DNA from: an uncultured Duncaniella sp.
Lineage (GTDB): Bacteria; Bacteroidota; Bacteroidia; Bacteroidales; Muribaculaceae
Direction of reading: 5' to 3'
Length of the DNA: 64,000 nt
Assembly (NCBI GenBank): GCA_910589485.1
Contig: CAJUSW010000001.1
Span: forward strand, 276,870-340,869
Under the pieces are notes generated by a model. The model saw only the letters and a list, made by a program, of their open reading frames with translations, ran no database searches and had not been told where the DNA came from. Positions 17,635 through 26,630 of the stretch are shown in pieces; positions within the stretch are counted from its first letter, which is position 1, and the number at the start of each line of letters is the position of its first letter. Made by a program: the position numbers and the translations under genes.

Positions 17635-17642
17635 TACCTTTG
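17635..17642 (+). promoter_or_regulatory. -7 box immediately upstream of pseudo-terminase copy 1
   Basis: TACCTTTG matches TAnnTTTG. Only 8 nt separate it from the ATG at 17651, so a transcript from here would be leaderless or nearly so. The box and spacing are identical before copy 2. No clear -33 TTG is seen. Confidence 0.5.
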
Positions 17643-17650
17643 CCGTTGAT

Positions 17651-18415
17651 ATGAAACCAACGAGCCACAAGGTAACCCACCTGACAAAACGAATCCGTCG
17701 CCCAGACATCTGGTGCCACCCATTCTCTCGCTTTCTCGGCCGGGAACTAACCCCCGTCGAGAAATCCGTCATATCCCGGCTCGAACGCGCCCGCCGGCTC
17801 AACCGCCCGCGCCCCATCGTCATCGTAGACCCCAAAGGCTACGACTCAACCGACCTCCTCCGCTCATATCTCGACTACCGCCTCGCCACCTCCCCCGAGG
17901 GCGCAACTGCACTTCTCTATCTCTCACGCGAGGGGAAACAACGCGAATTCTCAGGGATGTACCCCGAATACACCGGCTACACCCGCCGGCAGGTCAAAAC
18001 CCTCCACAAACGCATCCGTTACGCCTCCTATTCCCGCCCCGACAGCGTCCGCGGCACCTCCCCCGCCTTCATGCTCCTGCTCAACACTCAGGAATACAAA
18101 GGCTACTCCCCCATGCAACCCAACCCCGGGAAATTCCTCAGCCTCTGCTCCGCACTCTTTCCATTGCTGTGCGGCATAGGCTTCCTTGTCATACACATAA
18201 ACGTCGACAGGGAACAGATTCCCGCCTTCTTCTACCTCGGCATGCAGGGCCACACCACACAACGGCCCCCGAAACCCGAGCCCCCGGTCGAGACCGCCAT
18301 ACTCGTCCTCACCGACCCAACGTCCATCCTCCGCTGGAGCCTGCCCACCCGCGAGGGCCCGCCCGGCCATCCCGCAGACGATGCACCAATCCCCCGACCG
18401 CCCATACCCATCTAA
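17651..18415 (+). CDS. Degenerate large-terminase-ATPase-like protein, copy 1
   Basis: A 254-residue protein I cannot assign to a named family. It aligns by eye with the ATPase domain of phage large terminases such as T4 gp17 (recalled, not computed). ELTPVEKSVISRL resembles the entry helix; IVIVDPKGYDST (56-67) sits where Walker A xxxxGKT should be; RYASYSRPDSVRGTSPAF (123-140) matches the AYASSPDAVRGNSFA-type segment; MLLLNTQEY (141-149) sits at Walker B; FLVIHINVD (178-186) sits at the coupling motif. The Walker A Lys, Walker B Asp/Glu and coupling residues are all replaced. No nuclease domain follows; the last 40 residues are Pro-rich. It is 95% identical to the copy at 47502, differing mostly at silent sites, so it is probably expressed and constrained. 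Function unknown. Confidence 0.8.
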   Translation: MKPTSHKVTHLTKRIRRPDIWCHPFSRFLGRELTPVEKSVISRLERARRLNRPRPIVIVDPKGYDSTDLLRSYLDYRLATSPEGATALLYLSREGKQREFSGMYPEYTGYTRRQVKTLHKRIRYASYSRPDSVRGTSPAFMLLLNTQEYKGYSPMQPNPGKFLSLCSALFPLLCGIGFLVIHINVDREQIPAFFYLGMQGHTTQRPPKPEPPVETAILVLTDPTSILRWSLPTREGPPGHPADDAPIPRPPIPI

Positions 18416-18434
18416 GCGGAGAGCCGACCTCCGC
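18416..18434 (+). other. Conserved hairpin directly after the copy 1 stop codon
   Basis: GCGGAG (18416-18421) pairs with CTCCGC (18429-18434), starting at the base after the stop. The same structure follows copy 2 at 48267-48285, within a conserved block of about 50 bp. Confidence 0.6.
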
Positions 18435-18554
18435 CGTTCCCACAAGGAACCAGCAATATGGTTACAGAATATAGGTGAGCTGCAAAATAGTGTTCATGGC
18501 AAAAAAGGATAGCTCATAAACCTATAAACTTCTAAACCTATAAACACCCCAACA

Positions 18555-18643
18555 GCTCGGCAAGAGCCCCTTGACATACTGCCACAATTATTACAAAACA
18601 CAAATGACTCCCACCCGTGAGGGCAGGAGCCATTATCTCTATA
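18555..18643 (-). terminator. Conserved tail block of the paralogue element, copy 1; likely minus-strand terminator
   Basis: The block starts GCTCGGCAAGAGCCCCTTGA and contains a hairpin between AATGACTCC and GGAGCCATT with an inner CCC/GGG. Read on the minus strand, the hairpin is followed by a T-rich stretch. It lies 26 bp past the aldo-keto reductase stop, so it may terminate the glycan operon. It is nearly identical to 48490-48578. Confidence 0.65.
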
Positions 18644-18668
18644 CACTCGGATAATCGTGCTTATTCAC

Positions 18669-19631
18669 TCACACCATACCGATTATCCTGTCTATTTCCA
18701 ATATCTCGCTATCGCTGAAATCCGATTTCCCTATAGCCGACAGGTTATCATCAAGCTGTGCCACAGAACTTACACCGGCTATCACCGATGTCACATACCT
18801 CTTGGCAAGCACCCACGACAACGCCATCTGCGCAAGCGACTGACCGCGGTCGGCAGCAATCCTGTTCAGCAGTTTAGCCTTTCCGATCCACTCCTCAGTA
18901 ATATCGCTTTCATGCAGAAAAGCCCCCGCACGGTGCACACGCGAATCAGCCGGAATACCGTTGAGATACCTGTTGGTAAGCAACCCCTGGGCCAACGGCG
19001 AAAACGCTATGAACCCAAGCCCGCAATCCTCGAGCATCTCTATATGATTCGCCTCAGGTTTACGGCTCAGCATATTGTAACGGTCCTGGTATATGAGGCA
19101 ATGCACATGCTGTGCTTCCATCATCTCGCAAGCCCTCCGTGCAATATCGGCCGGATACTTCGATAAACCCACATATAGCGCCTTACCCTGCTTCACTATA
19201 TCAATAAGTGTTTGCACAGTCTCCTCAAGAGGAGTCTCGGGGCAATACCTATGGCTGTAGAATATATCGAAATATTCCAGTCCTGTGCGTCTCAGGCTTT
19301 GGTTCAGGCTTGCCATCATATACTTCCTTGAACCACCGTCACCGTAAGGTCCATCCCACATCAGATGTCCGGCCTTGGACGACACGATTATCTCGTCACG
19401 GTGACTCGCCAGCCCACGTGACATAATCCTGCCGAAATTCAGCTCGGCGCTCCCCGGAGGAGGACCATAGTTATTAGCCAGGTCAAAATGCGTCACCCCT
19501 TTCTCAAAAGCATGGAGAACTATCTCCTCAGCCTTGTTGAAATCGGCGTCAGCTCCGAAATTATGCCAGAGGCCGAGCGAGATCACAGGCAGCTGCAATC
19601 CGCTCCGGCCACAGAAGCGATACTCCATCAT
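18669..19631 (-). CDS. Aldo/keto reductase, YghZ/Gpr-like
   Basis: A 320-residue TIM-barrel NADP(H) oxidoreductase. It has the AKR start YRFCGRSGLQLPVISLGLW, the catalytic Asp/Tyr pair in HFDLANNYGPPPGSAE, the Lys in SSKAGHLMWDGPYG, and the YSHRYCPETPLEET active-site His region. The insert MWDGPYGDGGSRKYM is typical of the YghZ group (L-glyceraldehyde 3-phosphate reductase). The start overlaps the GH105 stop by four bases (ATGA), so it is the last gene of the glycan operon. A role in reducing an aldehyde from deoxysugar or uronate breakdown is plausible but is inferred from context only. Confidence 0.9.
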   Translation of the reverse strand: MMEYRFCGRSGLQLPVISLGLWHNFGADADFNKAEEIVLHAFEKGVTHFDLANNYGPPPGSAELNFGRIMSRGLASHRDEIIVSSKAGHLMWDGPYGDGGSRKYMMASLNQSLRRTGLEYFDIFYSHRYCPETPLEETVQTLIDIVKQGKALYVGLSKYPADIARRACEMMEAQHVHCLIYQDRYNMLSRKPEANHIEMLEDCGLGFIAFSPLAQGLLTNRYLNGIPADSRVHRAGAFLHESDITEEWIGKAKLLNRIAADRGQSLAQMALSWVLAKRYVTSVIAGVSSVAQLDDNLSAIGKSDFSDSEILEIDRIIGMV

Positions 19632-20773
19632 AGCTTATATACCTCCGAACCGGCGAGCAGGAAACATCCCGTGCCGTAATCATCGAAATCGGGCTTGGAA
19701 TCATAAGCCACAGGCTGACCGTCCTTAGGCTCCTTGCCCGTGCCCTGTACATAACCGAGATACCCGTCGGGGTGCACAGCTTCATTTGCCATGGCATTCC
19801 ATGCCTTGGTGATCACCGGCATATATTTGTCGCGGTCGAGCAGACCGTTGCGCACACCCCACGCCATTCCGTAGACAAACAGTGCTGTACCCGTCACCTC
19901 CTTGCCTCCGAAATTGGAGGGATCGTGAAGACTTACGTTCCAGAATCCGTCCTCGCGCTGACACTTCACAAGAGCCTCGCACATATCCTTCAGATCCTTC
20001 TCGTATTCCTTGCGGTGGGGATCATCGGCAGGTATCTCGTCGAGCACTCTCACCAAGGCTGCAACTACCCAGCCGTTACCGCGCGACCAGTAGCAATCCT
20101 TGCCGTTAGGTTCCTTGTAGGGGGGCACAAAATCAGCGTCACGCCACCACAGGCCATCCTTCTCGTTATAGAGTCCGCCTGCAAGCGTGTTTCTTGTCCA
20201 TGAGTACATGTCGTAAGCCTTCTCGGCATAGCGGGGATCCCCCGTCTCAGCCGAAAGTTTGGCAAGTATTGGCATACCCATCTGTATGGCATCAATCCAT
20301 GTCCAGTCGTCCACCTGAGGAGTATTCACGAGCATGTTCATCGTTGCCTTGGTCTTGGTGAGCATCTCGGGACGGGGAGTGAGACGGTACAGGTCGATGT
20401 ACACCTGAGCGGCACAGTAATTATCCGCGTTACGGGTGGTGCTGTCGTCTCGGCGCATACCCCACTTGAATCCGTCAGCCCATGAATAGGCGTAATCGTA
20501 ATATCTGTTATCGGGATATATCGAGTGCAGGGCCATCAACCCCTCGAAGTACACCGAGCGGGTCCATATATTGGCCTCGTACACCTTCTTGCGGGAGTAA
20601 TACGGTATGCCAAGCAACGGATCGGGATGCTTCTTCATGTAATGGTCATTCACTTTCACGAGGGTCTTGAGTATATCCTCGCGGGGCTGGAGAGTCTCCT
20701 TCTTGGCGACAGCCGGCACAGCTGTCAGCATTGCAATCGCCAGAATCAGGCATTTTGATAACGATTTCATCAT
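19628..20773 (-). CDS. GH105/GH88-type unsaturated glucuronyl or rhamnogalacturonyl hydrolase
   Basis: A 381-residue (alpha/alpha)6-barrel enzyme with a signal peptide (about 1-23). The helical segment DDWTWIDAIQMGMP carries the Asp that acts as the catalytic residue in YteR-type enzymes. Other family segments are YWSRGNGWVVAAL, ADNYCAAQVYIDLYR and GKEVTGTALFVYGMAWG. These enzymes remove the 4,5-unsaturated uronic acid left by polysaccharide lyases, usually from rhamnogalacturonan fragments. The protein is probably periplasmic. It lies 18 bp after GH106 and overlaps the aldo-keto reductase gene by 4 bp. Confidence 0.9.
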   Translation of the reverse strand: MMKSLSKCLILAIAMLTAVPAVAKKETLQPREDILKTLVKVNDHYMKKHPDPLLGIPYYSRKKVYEANIWTRSVYFEGLMALHSIYPDNRYYDYAYSWADGFKWGMRRDDSTTRNADNYCAAQVYIDLYRLTPRPEMLTKTKATMNMLVNTPQVDDWTWIDAIQMGMPILAKLSAETGDPRYAEKAYDMYSWTRNTLAGGLYNEKDGLWWRDADFVPPYKEPNGKDCYWSRGNGWVVAALVRVLDEIPADDPHRKEYEKDLKDMCEALVKCQREDGFWNVSLHDPSNFGGKEVTGTALFVYGMAWGVRNGLLDRDKYMPVITKAWNAMANEAVHPDGYLGYVQGTGKEPKDGQPVAYDSKPDFDDYGTGCFLLAGSEVYKL

Positions 20774-20791
20774 CTTTACTTATGTGGTTTA

Positions 20792-23428
20792 TTATTTGTA
20801 ACTCACTGGTATGAGGCTCACAGCCGAGTTAAGTCCGCTCGGTTGCACCTCCCAATCGCCAAATGAGAATTCCTTGGCGTTGGTCACGCTCGCTATATTG
20901 GCATCCTTGAATATGCGCCACTTCACCCCGCGCCGTTCATAATCGGCGATACGGTTGGCGGGTAGGTTGGTCACATCTATGATTATCTCATTGGTACCTT
21001 TGCGCAGATATCGGCCTACATTCAGCCTCATCGGCACGGCCCATGCACATCCGGCATCCTCGCCGTTCACAGTCACGCGGGCGCTCTCCCTCACATCCCC
21101 TAAATCGAGGATCCAGTCATCGGCTATTGAGGGATCGGCAAGTTCAACTGCCACCTTATAACGGGCCGTGCCGCTGTTCACCTTCACGCGGGAATCCGGA
21201 AGCCTGGTCCACTCCGTGAGCGTGTCGGTCTCGAAAGTCTCCTTGATCTCAGGGCTACCCGCAGGGAACGATATGCTCCATCCGCGGTCGATCCTCACAG
21301 GATCACCGGTCGAGGCCACATAGTTCCACTTCTCCGCCTCGACTTCACCGGGGAATGTCTTGAGCAACAGCGATTCGCCGGGCGACAGCTGCAATCTCAC
21401 CATCATCCTCCCGTCATCGCTCCGGCGTGTTTCAGCCAGACCTTTGGCCCCTGTGAGCGGATCAAATATCATCGCACTGCCACCCTTGACAGCCAACGGC
21501 ATCCATCCGTCTATCACACTGTCACACAGCATGGTGAGGAAATAGTTATGCCCCCCCGCTTCATTTCGCCGACGTATCATGGACACCCCTTTGCGTCTCA
21601 TCTGTTCACCTCCGTCCCCGATCGACATTGCAGTTGAAGCCACATCATCGGTGAATATCACGTCGGCACCGGCCGCTTTCATGGCCTCCAGTTTCTTGAT
21701 AGTTGCCTCAGGCATATTCTTGACCTTGGGCACGATCACCGCCCGGTAGCGGTTATCCCCCTTCGAGCGTATCCCGCCGTCAGGCTCCACCACAAGCGAA
21801 TCGATAAGCCTGTCCGACAGATAATCCACGTCATAACCGGCCTTGATTATATCATCGACCCACTGCTTTACATCGGGCATCACCCTATCCATCTTGTGAA
21901 TGTCAAACATCAGGTAATGCCCCCCGCCTTGACGGGTGATGATCTCCTCGTATGGGAAATAGAGCAACACATCATTGTCGGGCGATCCGGCCGACAGGAA
22001 CGACTGGACTCGGGTTATGTATTTGAACAGTCCGTCAGCATCCTCCCACAGCGAGGCTGTAGGCGACATGTTGATGGACGCATAGAACATCCAGCCCGGG
22101 AACTCCACCCCCTTGGGCGAATAAGGCGCTCCATGGAAATACACATGATTCACTCCCGAACAGAGCATCTGGTCAATCTCGGGCTTGCATCGCGACAGCG
22201 GTGTACGGAAATGTTCGGTTAGCCAGGTCAGGGTCTCGGCCGACGTCAGCCGTTTGCCGGCTACGTGAGCGGCCGAGGAGGCAAACTTCAACACTGCCGG
22301 AGCGGCATCGCTTGGCCTTGACGGCCCGGAGGGATGAAGCCCCGGAATCGAGAAATCAGTCTGTCCGAACGACTCACATTCGGGTATATCCACCGCCGCA
22401 TACAGGTCAAGTATATTGGCCGGAGATCCATGCGACTGGTTCCTTATACGAGCACCATGGGAGTGGGCCCACGCGGTCCACACCTTGGTGAAGTTCTCCT
22501 CCAGCAATCTTGCCAGCGTCATGCGGTAATCATGCAGCAACTTCCCCCTTTCAGGAGTCTCGCCGTTATCCCCGAGCAGATCGGCTATGCGCAATGCCAG
22601 GTCATAACCATGATCACTACTGAACTCCTCAAGTATATTGTCGCTCCAGTCCGAGCCATACACCTCATACGAATCATTGAAGAAAGTGTTGGGCATCATC
22701 CATTCCCGCCCCTTGAAAGCCTGGTCAAACCGGTCAAGATAACTCTTGACTGCGAGACTGTCGTAATGATTCACCACCAGTCCTTCTCCTCCGGGAGCAG
22801 CCCGCTTCACCTTCTGATAAGTGCGCCCCGAGTATATGGCATACACCCGCCATGACTCCTTACCCTTGGGAGCTTTCCATTCTATGCTCCCGTTCTTGGC
22901 CTTTGAGGTGATATCGATCGAGCGCGACGGTGACACGGCTATGATCCTCTGCAACGTTGCATCAGGCTGTTTGTCGGGTTTGTCGAGTCGCACTTTGAGC
23001 TTCTCTCCTGCCGGCACATCCCACTTCAACGTCACGAGTTTGCGTGCGCTATGATCCGCCGACACGTTAGGTCCGCCAAACGGCCACCCGGTGCCATTGT
23101 TCATGTCTATCTGCAGTCCGAGACGGTTGCCTTCGCTCACAGTGTGCCCGAGCATATCCATCCATCGGTCCGACAGATATTGAATATCATTTGCTTCGTT
23201 TCCTTGCACTCCATAGATGGGGGTGATCTCCACTCCACCTAAGCCTTGACGGGCAAACTCCTCCAGATTGTAGGTGAGTCCTATTGAATCCACTGCACTT
23301 CCGTGCCACCACCAGCGCACAAACGGCCTGTTCTCCACCGTTTCCTCATACCAGTCGGTAGGCGATGCCGCCCAAAGCAGATTGCCGGCAAGAACACATG
23401 CTGTGATGGCTATGTTTCTGATTCTCAT
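20792..23428 (-). CDS. GH106-type alpha-L-rhamnosidase
   Basis: An 878-residue secreted enzyme with a signal peptide (about 1-21). It opens with the GH106 hallmark NRPFVRWWWHGSAVDSIGL, then LNNLEEF-like helices, GGVEITPIYGVQG and MNNGTGWPFGGP, typical of the BT0986-like family. A central barrel with FHGAPYSPKGVEFPGWMFY and FPYEE follows, and the C-terminal beta domain has LDLGDVRESARVTVNGEDAG (a carbohydrate-binding-like jelly roll). It should release L-rhamnose from pectic side chains or plant rhamnosides. It is 23 bp downstream of the DUF4450-like gene and 18 bp upstream of GH105. Confidence 0.9.
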   Translation of the reverse strand: MRIRNIAITACVLAGNLLWAASPTDWYEETVENRPFVRWWWHGSAVDSIGLTYNLEEFARQGLGGVEITPIYGVQGNEANDIQYLSDRWMDMLGHTVSEGNRLGLQIDMNNGTGWPFGGPNVSADHSARKLVTLKWDVPAGEKLKVRLDKPDKQPDATLQRIIAVSPSRSIDITSKAKNGSIEWKAPKGKESWRVYAIYSGRTYQKVKRAAPGGEGLVVNHYDSLAVKSYLDRFDQAFKGREWMMPNTFFNDSYEVYGSDWSDNILEEFSSDHGYDLALRIADLLGDNGETPERGKLLHDYRMTLARLLEENFTKVWTAWAHSHGARIRNQSHGSPANILDLYAAVDIPECESFGQTDFSIPGLHPSGPSRPSDAAPAVLKFASSAAHVAGKRLTSAETLTWLTEHFRTPLSRCKPEIDQMLCSGVNHVYFHGAPYSPKGVEFPGWMFYASINMSPTASLWEDADGLFKYITRVQSFLSAGSPDNDVLLYFPYEEIITRQGGGHYLMFDIHKMDRVMPDVKQWVDDIIKAGYDVDYLSDRLIDSLVVEPDGGIRSKGDNRYRAVIVPKVKNMPEATIKKLEAMKAAGADVIFTDDVASTAMSIGDGGEQMRRKGVSMIRRRNEAGGHNYFLTMLCDSVIDGWMPLAVKGGSAMIFDPLTGAKGLAETRRSDDGRMMVRLQLSPGESLLLKTFPGEVEAEKWNYVASTGDPVRIDRGWSISFPAGSPEIKETFETDTLTEWTRLPDSRVKVNSGTARYKVAVELADPSIADDWILDLGDVRESARVTVNGEDAGCAWAVPMRLNVGRYLRKGTNEIIIDVTNLPANRIADYERRGVKWRIFKDANIASVTNAKEFSFGDWEVQPSGLNSAVSLIPVSYK

Positions 23429-23451
23429 GATATATGTACTTTTGATCTGAT

Positions 23452-26400
23452 TTATTTATGCGGACGTTGCAATGTCACGCCCATTATTCCTGCCACAACA
23501 TCCTGCGACAGCGTTTCGATACCCACCGATTTCAGCTCTCTTCCCGGATCGGTCACGATATCGAGGAGTATGGCCGCACCTCCGGGCAACATCCTGTCTC
23601 CGGGACCTTTCAGCCCATACTTCTCACCGAGATCTCGGGAAGCCTCACCCGTAAGCAGGTCCACTCGCATCGGTGGTAGGGTGCCTGACGGTTGCACAAA
23701 TGCTCCCCCGTCGGTATAGAAATCCTGCTCTATCGGAGCCCAGTTCACCGGATTTACCACCGGCACACTGTCGGATGTGCCGTCGGCATACGATACCGTT
23801 AGCCGTGCGTTCTCCATTCCCCATTGCATGTGGTTGGTGCTTCCAGCCATGAGCAGGTATATGTGCGATGCCTTTCCGCTGAGCGGAATGTCGGCCGATG
23901 TCGGATAATTGTCCCATAATGTGGTAAACAGCACATTATCGCCTGTGGCCGGAATCGCGAATGGTATCCCGTGGATATCGACCCTTCCGCCCCTCTCGGC
24001 AGCCATCTTTCTGAGCCCCTCATCGTTGATCTCAGCCGTTAACGCCGGATGACACCACTCACCGATCCCCTGTTCCGGAATCTGGAGCGTCGTCACTCCG
24101 GGCCGGGGCGACAGGTACTTGTTGCGGAATATATCGCTCACTGACGCATTAACGCATCGTGATATATCGACCGGATCGCATTTCCCGGCTTCAATATCTC
24201 GGATTTGTTGTGTGGCGGCCGCCCGGGCAAACAGGCTATCCTCTACAGGCGCCTCACTCTCCTCAGGCTTCCACCACCGCAAACATCCTGAGGCCATCTC
24301 TACGAAATCTACAGGACCACGTTTCTCCACGCGCCCCGTAGCCTTCGCGGTTCTTGATGCGCTACGGTCAATCTTCACTACCGATTTCGTTGCGCCCGAC
24401 ACGTTTAGAGATATTCGTGGCTCGGATATAGAGAGCGTGTCAGCGATCCATGACACATACATCCCGTTCACACTCACTTTATCAACTCCAAGTGCCGGCA
24501 CCTGGAGGTCAAACATGACATCCCTCGGATAATGCCCCTCGATAGTGTAGATATCAGTCATCCCTTTACGCTCATATCTGTATGACAACTCGGGCAACGA
24601 GACCGATGCGCTGTCCCAGTCCGACGGTAATCCCGGACGTATCACCACCATCTTTCTGTCACTTAGCATATCAGGCCTTATTCCGAAAAGGCCCTCGGTC
24701 ACAGCTCGGCTCCACACCCCTATCGGATCGGCAAAGTCGCGGTAACATTCACCTCGGGCGGCATCATACTGGCTTATCTGACCGAAATTGAGCGGTGACG
24801 CGCCCGAATACATATTGTCCATCACCACCCCCTTCATTATGGCATATGCATCATCTGCCCTGTCGGTCATCCAGTAAGCAAGCGCGGTATGCATCACCTC
24901 GGCGATAGCGACGTTATTTATACTCCATGAGTATGGCTTCCACGATGTGGTGGAGAGTGTGTACAGCGAGCTGTCACACCTCAGCGGTATCCTGGGAATA
25001 TGCCTGTCCACGTATCTCGTGGCGGCATACTGCTGAAATCTGTCCCCCACGCGTGAATCGATTGCATGATACACCGTCCACAATGCCGGATAGGGATGTA
25101 GACGGCCATGACCGCCAAGCTCGCGGTATTCAGCCCAGCAACCGCTCCCCGGCAGCCATAGCTCGCTGTCGATAGCTTTCTTGATCTCCTCGGCCTCTTT
25201 CTCGTAAGGAGATGGATCCTCCCCTATGATCCGGGCCACACGCGCGGTCATCTTATTGGCGAAATAGTTGTAAGCCGATGAGTGGGTCACAGCCCCTCCG
25301 CTGTAATACAGGGCGTCGCTCGCCCATATACAGCAATAAGCATCATACAGATGATCTCCGTCAGGATCGAAGTTGCGTTTCTCCCACTCGAGATGCAGTT
25401 TCAGCACAGGAAACAGCCGTCGCATAGCCACAGTGTCGCCAGTGTGCATAAAGTGTCTCAGCATGGCATCGGCATACACGAGATTCATGTCGTAATGCGA
25501 CATCTCATTCTTTTTCCCTGGCCTGCGGCATATGTAGCCGTTACTGTACATCGGTGTTCCCCACTTCTTTTCGGCTCTTGCCAAATGTTGCTTGACATCC
25601 TGCCTCGGGTGATCATACACCGGGGGAATATCCGTGATCTGGTTTCGTGCATAAGTATCGAAATGCTTCAACGCTCGCTCATGCCACCCCAAGGCATCTC
25701 CACAGTAGGCTCCTCGCCACCCTAAATGCGATGTGCGCCACCCTATCGAGCCATGAAGCCATGCCTCACCGCTCCATATCCCGTCGGCAGCCACGGCAAG
25801 CGCGCCCCCGATAGGATTGATATACGGGTCGGGCGTAGAGATGGATACGGTCGAGGCCAGTTGCTCCCGCTCCCTCTCAGCTTGTACTGACAATTCATCC
25901 AACGGCCTTGATGCAAGCGTCTCGTCGGGGAAATATCCCACCACCCGACTATCACCGGGTTTGAGTTCGATCACGCCGGTGTACACGTTATCCTCCACCT
26001 TACAGTCTCCGTCGGCAGAAATCACGAGATACACCATCTTGCGCTCCTTGGATCCGTATTCCACTGTAACCCGGTCGCCCGACACGGTAATCACATTATC
26101 CTTGCAATACTCAGGCTTAAGGTCGAAGCAATCGGGAGCATCCACTCCGAGATCACCCTCCCTGTAGAACTTCCGTCCGCTTACACCGCCGAACTTCACC
26201 GGGATACTCACTGCCGCCTCCGTATTGTTTCGTATCCTCCACATTGCGGCATCGGCCGATCTCAGCACCTGAGCCTGCACCTCAACGCCCCCCTGCTCAT
26301 AATCCATGCGCCCCGGCGTATATCGGGCAGTGCACCTCCCGTCTGGCAAGGCAAACTCAATGTGCCCTCCCATACCCGGAAGATAGATACCGAACACAGG

Positions 26401-26583
26401 CACGTCACTGCACTCCATGCGGAAACCGGAATGTGCGCCATACAGGGCCCTGTTGTACAGTCTCTTGCCATCGGTACACACCGCGGCATCACCGTCCGGC
26501 CTGTAATGAAGCCGGTCGGCAACGGTGGCATGCACGGCGACTGTCCACAATGCCAATATCAATATTGTGGCGATTCTTCGCAT
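23452..26583 (-). CDS. Large secreted putative glycoside hydrolase (DUF4450-like N-terminus plus alpha/alpha-barrel)
   Basis: A 1043-residue protein with a signal peptide (MRRIATILILALWTVAVHA). The N-terminal domain, with LYNRALYGAHSGFRMECSD and FGIYLPGMGGHIEF, resembles DUF4450. The middle (about residues 270-690) is an alpha-helical toroid like bacterial rhamnosidase or GH65-type barrels: WRGAYCGDALGWHERA, NYFANKMTARVARI and WKPYSWSINNVAIAEVM. The last 200 residues form a beta-rich carbohydrate-binding-like domain. I choose the ATG at 26581-26583 because the 29 upstream codons overlap the previous gene's end and precede a perfect signal peptide. The substrate is unknown, but its neighbours point to rhamnose-rich pectin. 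Confidence 0.75.
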   Translation of the reverse strand: MRRIATILILALWTVAVHATVADRLHYRPDGDAAVCTDGKRLYNRALYGAHSGFRMECSDVPVFGIYLPGMGGHIEFALPDGRCTARYTPGRMDYEQGGVEVQAQVLRSADAAMWRIRNNTEAAVSIPVKFGGVSGRKFYREGDLGVDAPDCFDLKPEYCKDNVITVSGDRVTVEYGSKERKMVYLVISADGDCKVEDNVYTGVIELKPGDSRVVGYFPDETLASRPLDELSVQAEREREQLASTVSISTPDPYINPIGGALAVAADGIWSGEAWLHGSIGWRTSHLGWRGAYCGDALGWHERALKHFDTYARNQITDIPPVYDHPRQDVKQHLARAEKKWGTPMYSNGYICRRPGKKNEMSHYDMNLVYADAMLRHFMHTGDTVAMRRLFPVLKLHLEWEKRNFDPDGDHLYDAYCCIWASDALYYSGGAVTHSSAYNYFANKMTARVARIIGEDPSPYEKEAEEIKKAIDSELWLPGSGCWAEYRELGGHGRLHPYPALWTVYHAIDSRVGDRFQQYAATRYVDRHIPRIPLRCDSSLYTLSTTSWKPYSWSINNVAIAEVMHTALAYWMTDRADDAYAIMKGVVMDNMYSGASPLNFGQISQYDAARGECYRDFADPIGVWSRAVTEGLFGIRPDMLSDRKMVVIRPGLPSDWDSASVSLPELSYRYERKGMTDIYTIEGHYPRDVMFDLQVPALGVDKVSVNGMYVSWIADTLSISEPRISLNVSGATKSVVKIDRSASRTAKATGRVEKRGPVDFVEMASGCLRWWKPEESEAPVEDSLFARAAATQQIRDIEAGKCDPVDISRCVNASVSDIFRNKYLSPRPGVTTLQIPEQGIGEWCHPALTAEINDEGLRKMAAERGGRVDIHGIPFAIPATGDNVLFTTLWDNYPTSADIPLSGKASHIYLLMAGSTNHMQWGMENARLTVSYADGTSDSVPVVNPVNWAPIEQDFYTDGGAFVQPSGTLPPMRVDLLTGEASRDLGEKYGLKGPGDRMLPGGAAILLDIVTDPGRELKSVGIETLSQDVVAGIMGVTLQRPHK

Positions 26584-26630
26584 AATATCGAGGATCTCGG
26601 GTAAGAATTTGTCGAAAAGTGAGTCAGAAC

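Noticed and set aside
17651..18415. REP-associated tyrosine transposase (RAYT) or other transposase identity for the 254-codon genes
   Set aside because: Linkage to palindromes suggested a RAYT, but no HxH metal motif with a following Tyr is present, and no DDE triad is recognisable. The terminase-like segment order fits better.
17651..18415. Membrane protein identity for the 254-codon genes
   Set aside because: The only hydrophobic stretch (about 163-183) aligns with the strand and helix after Walker B in terminases and has no flanking topology signals.
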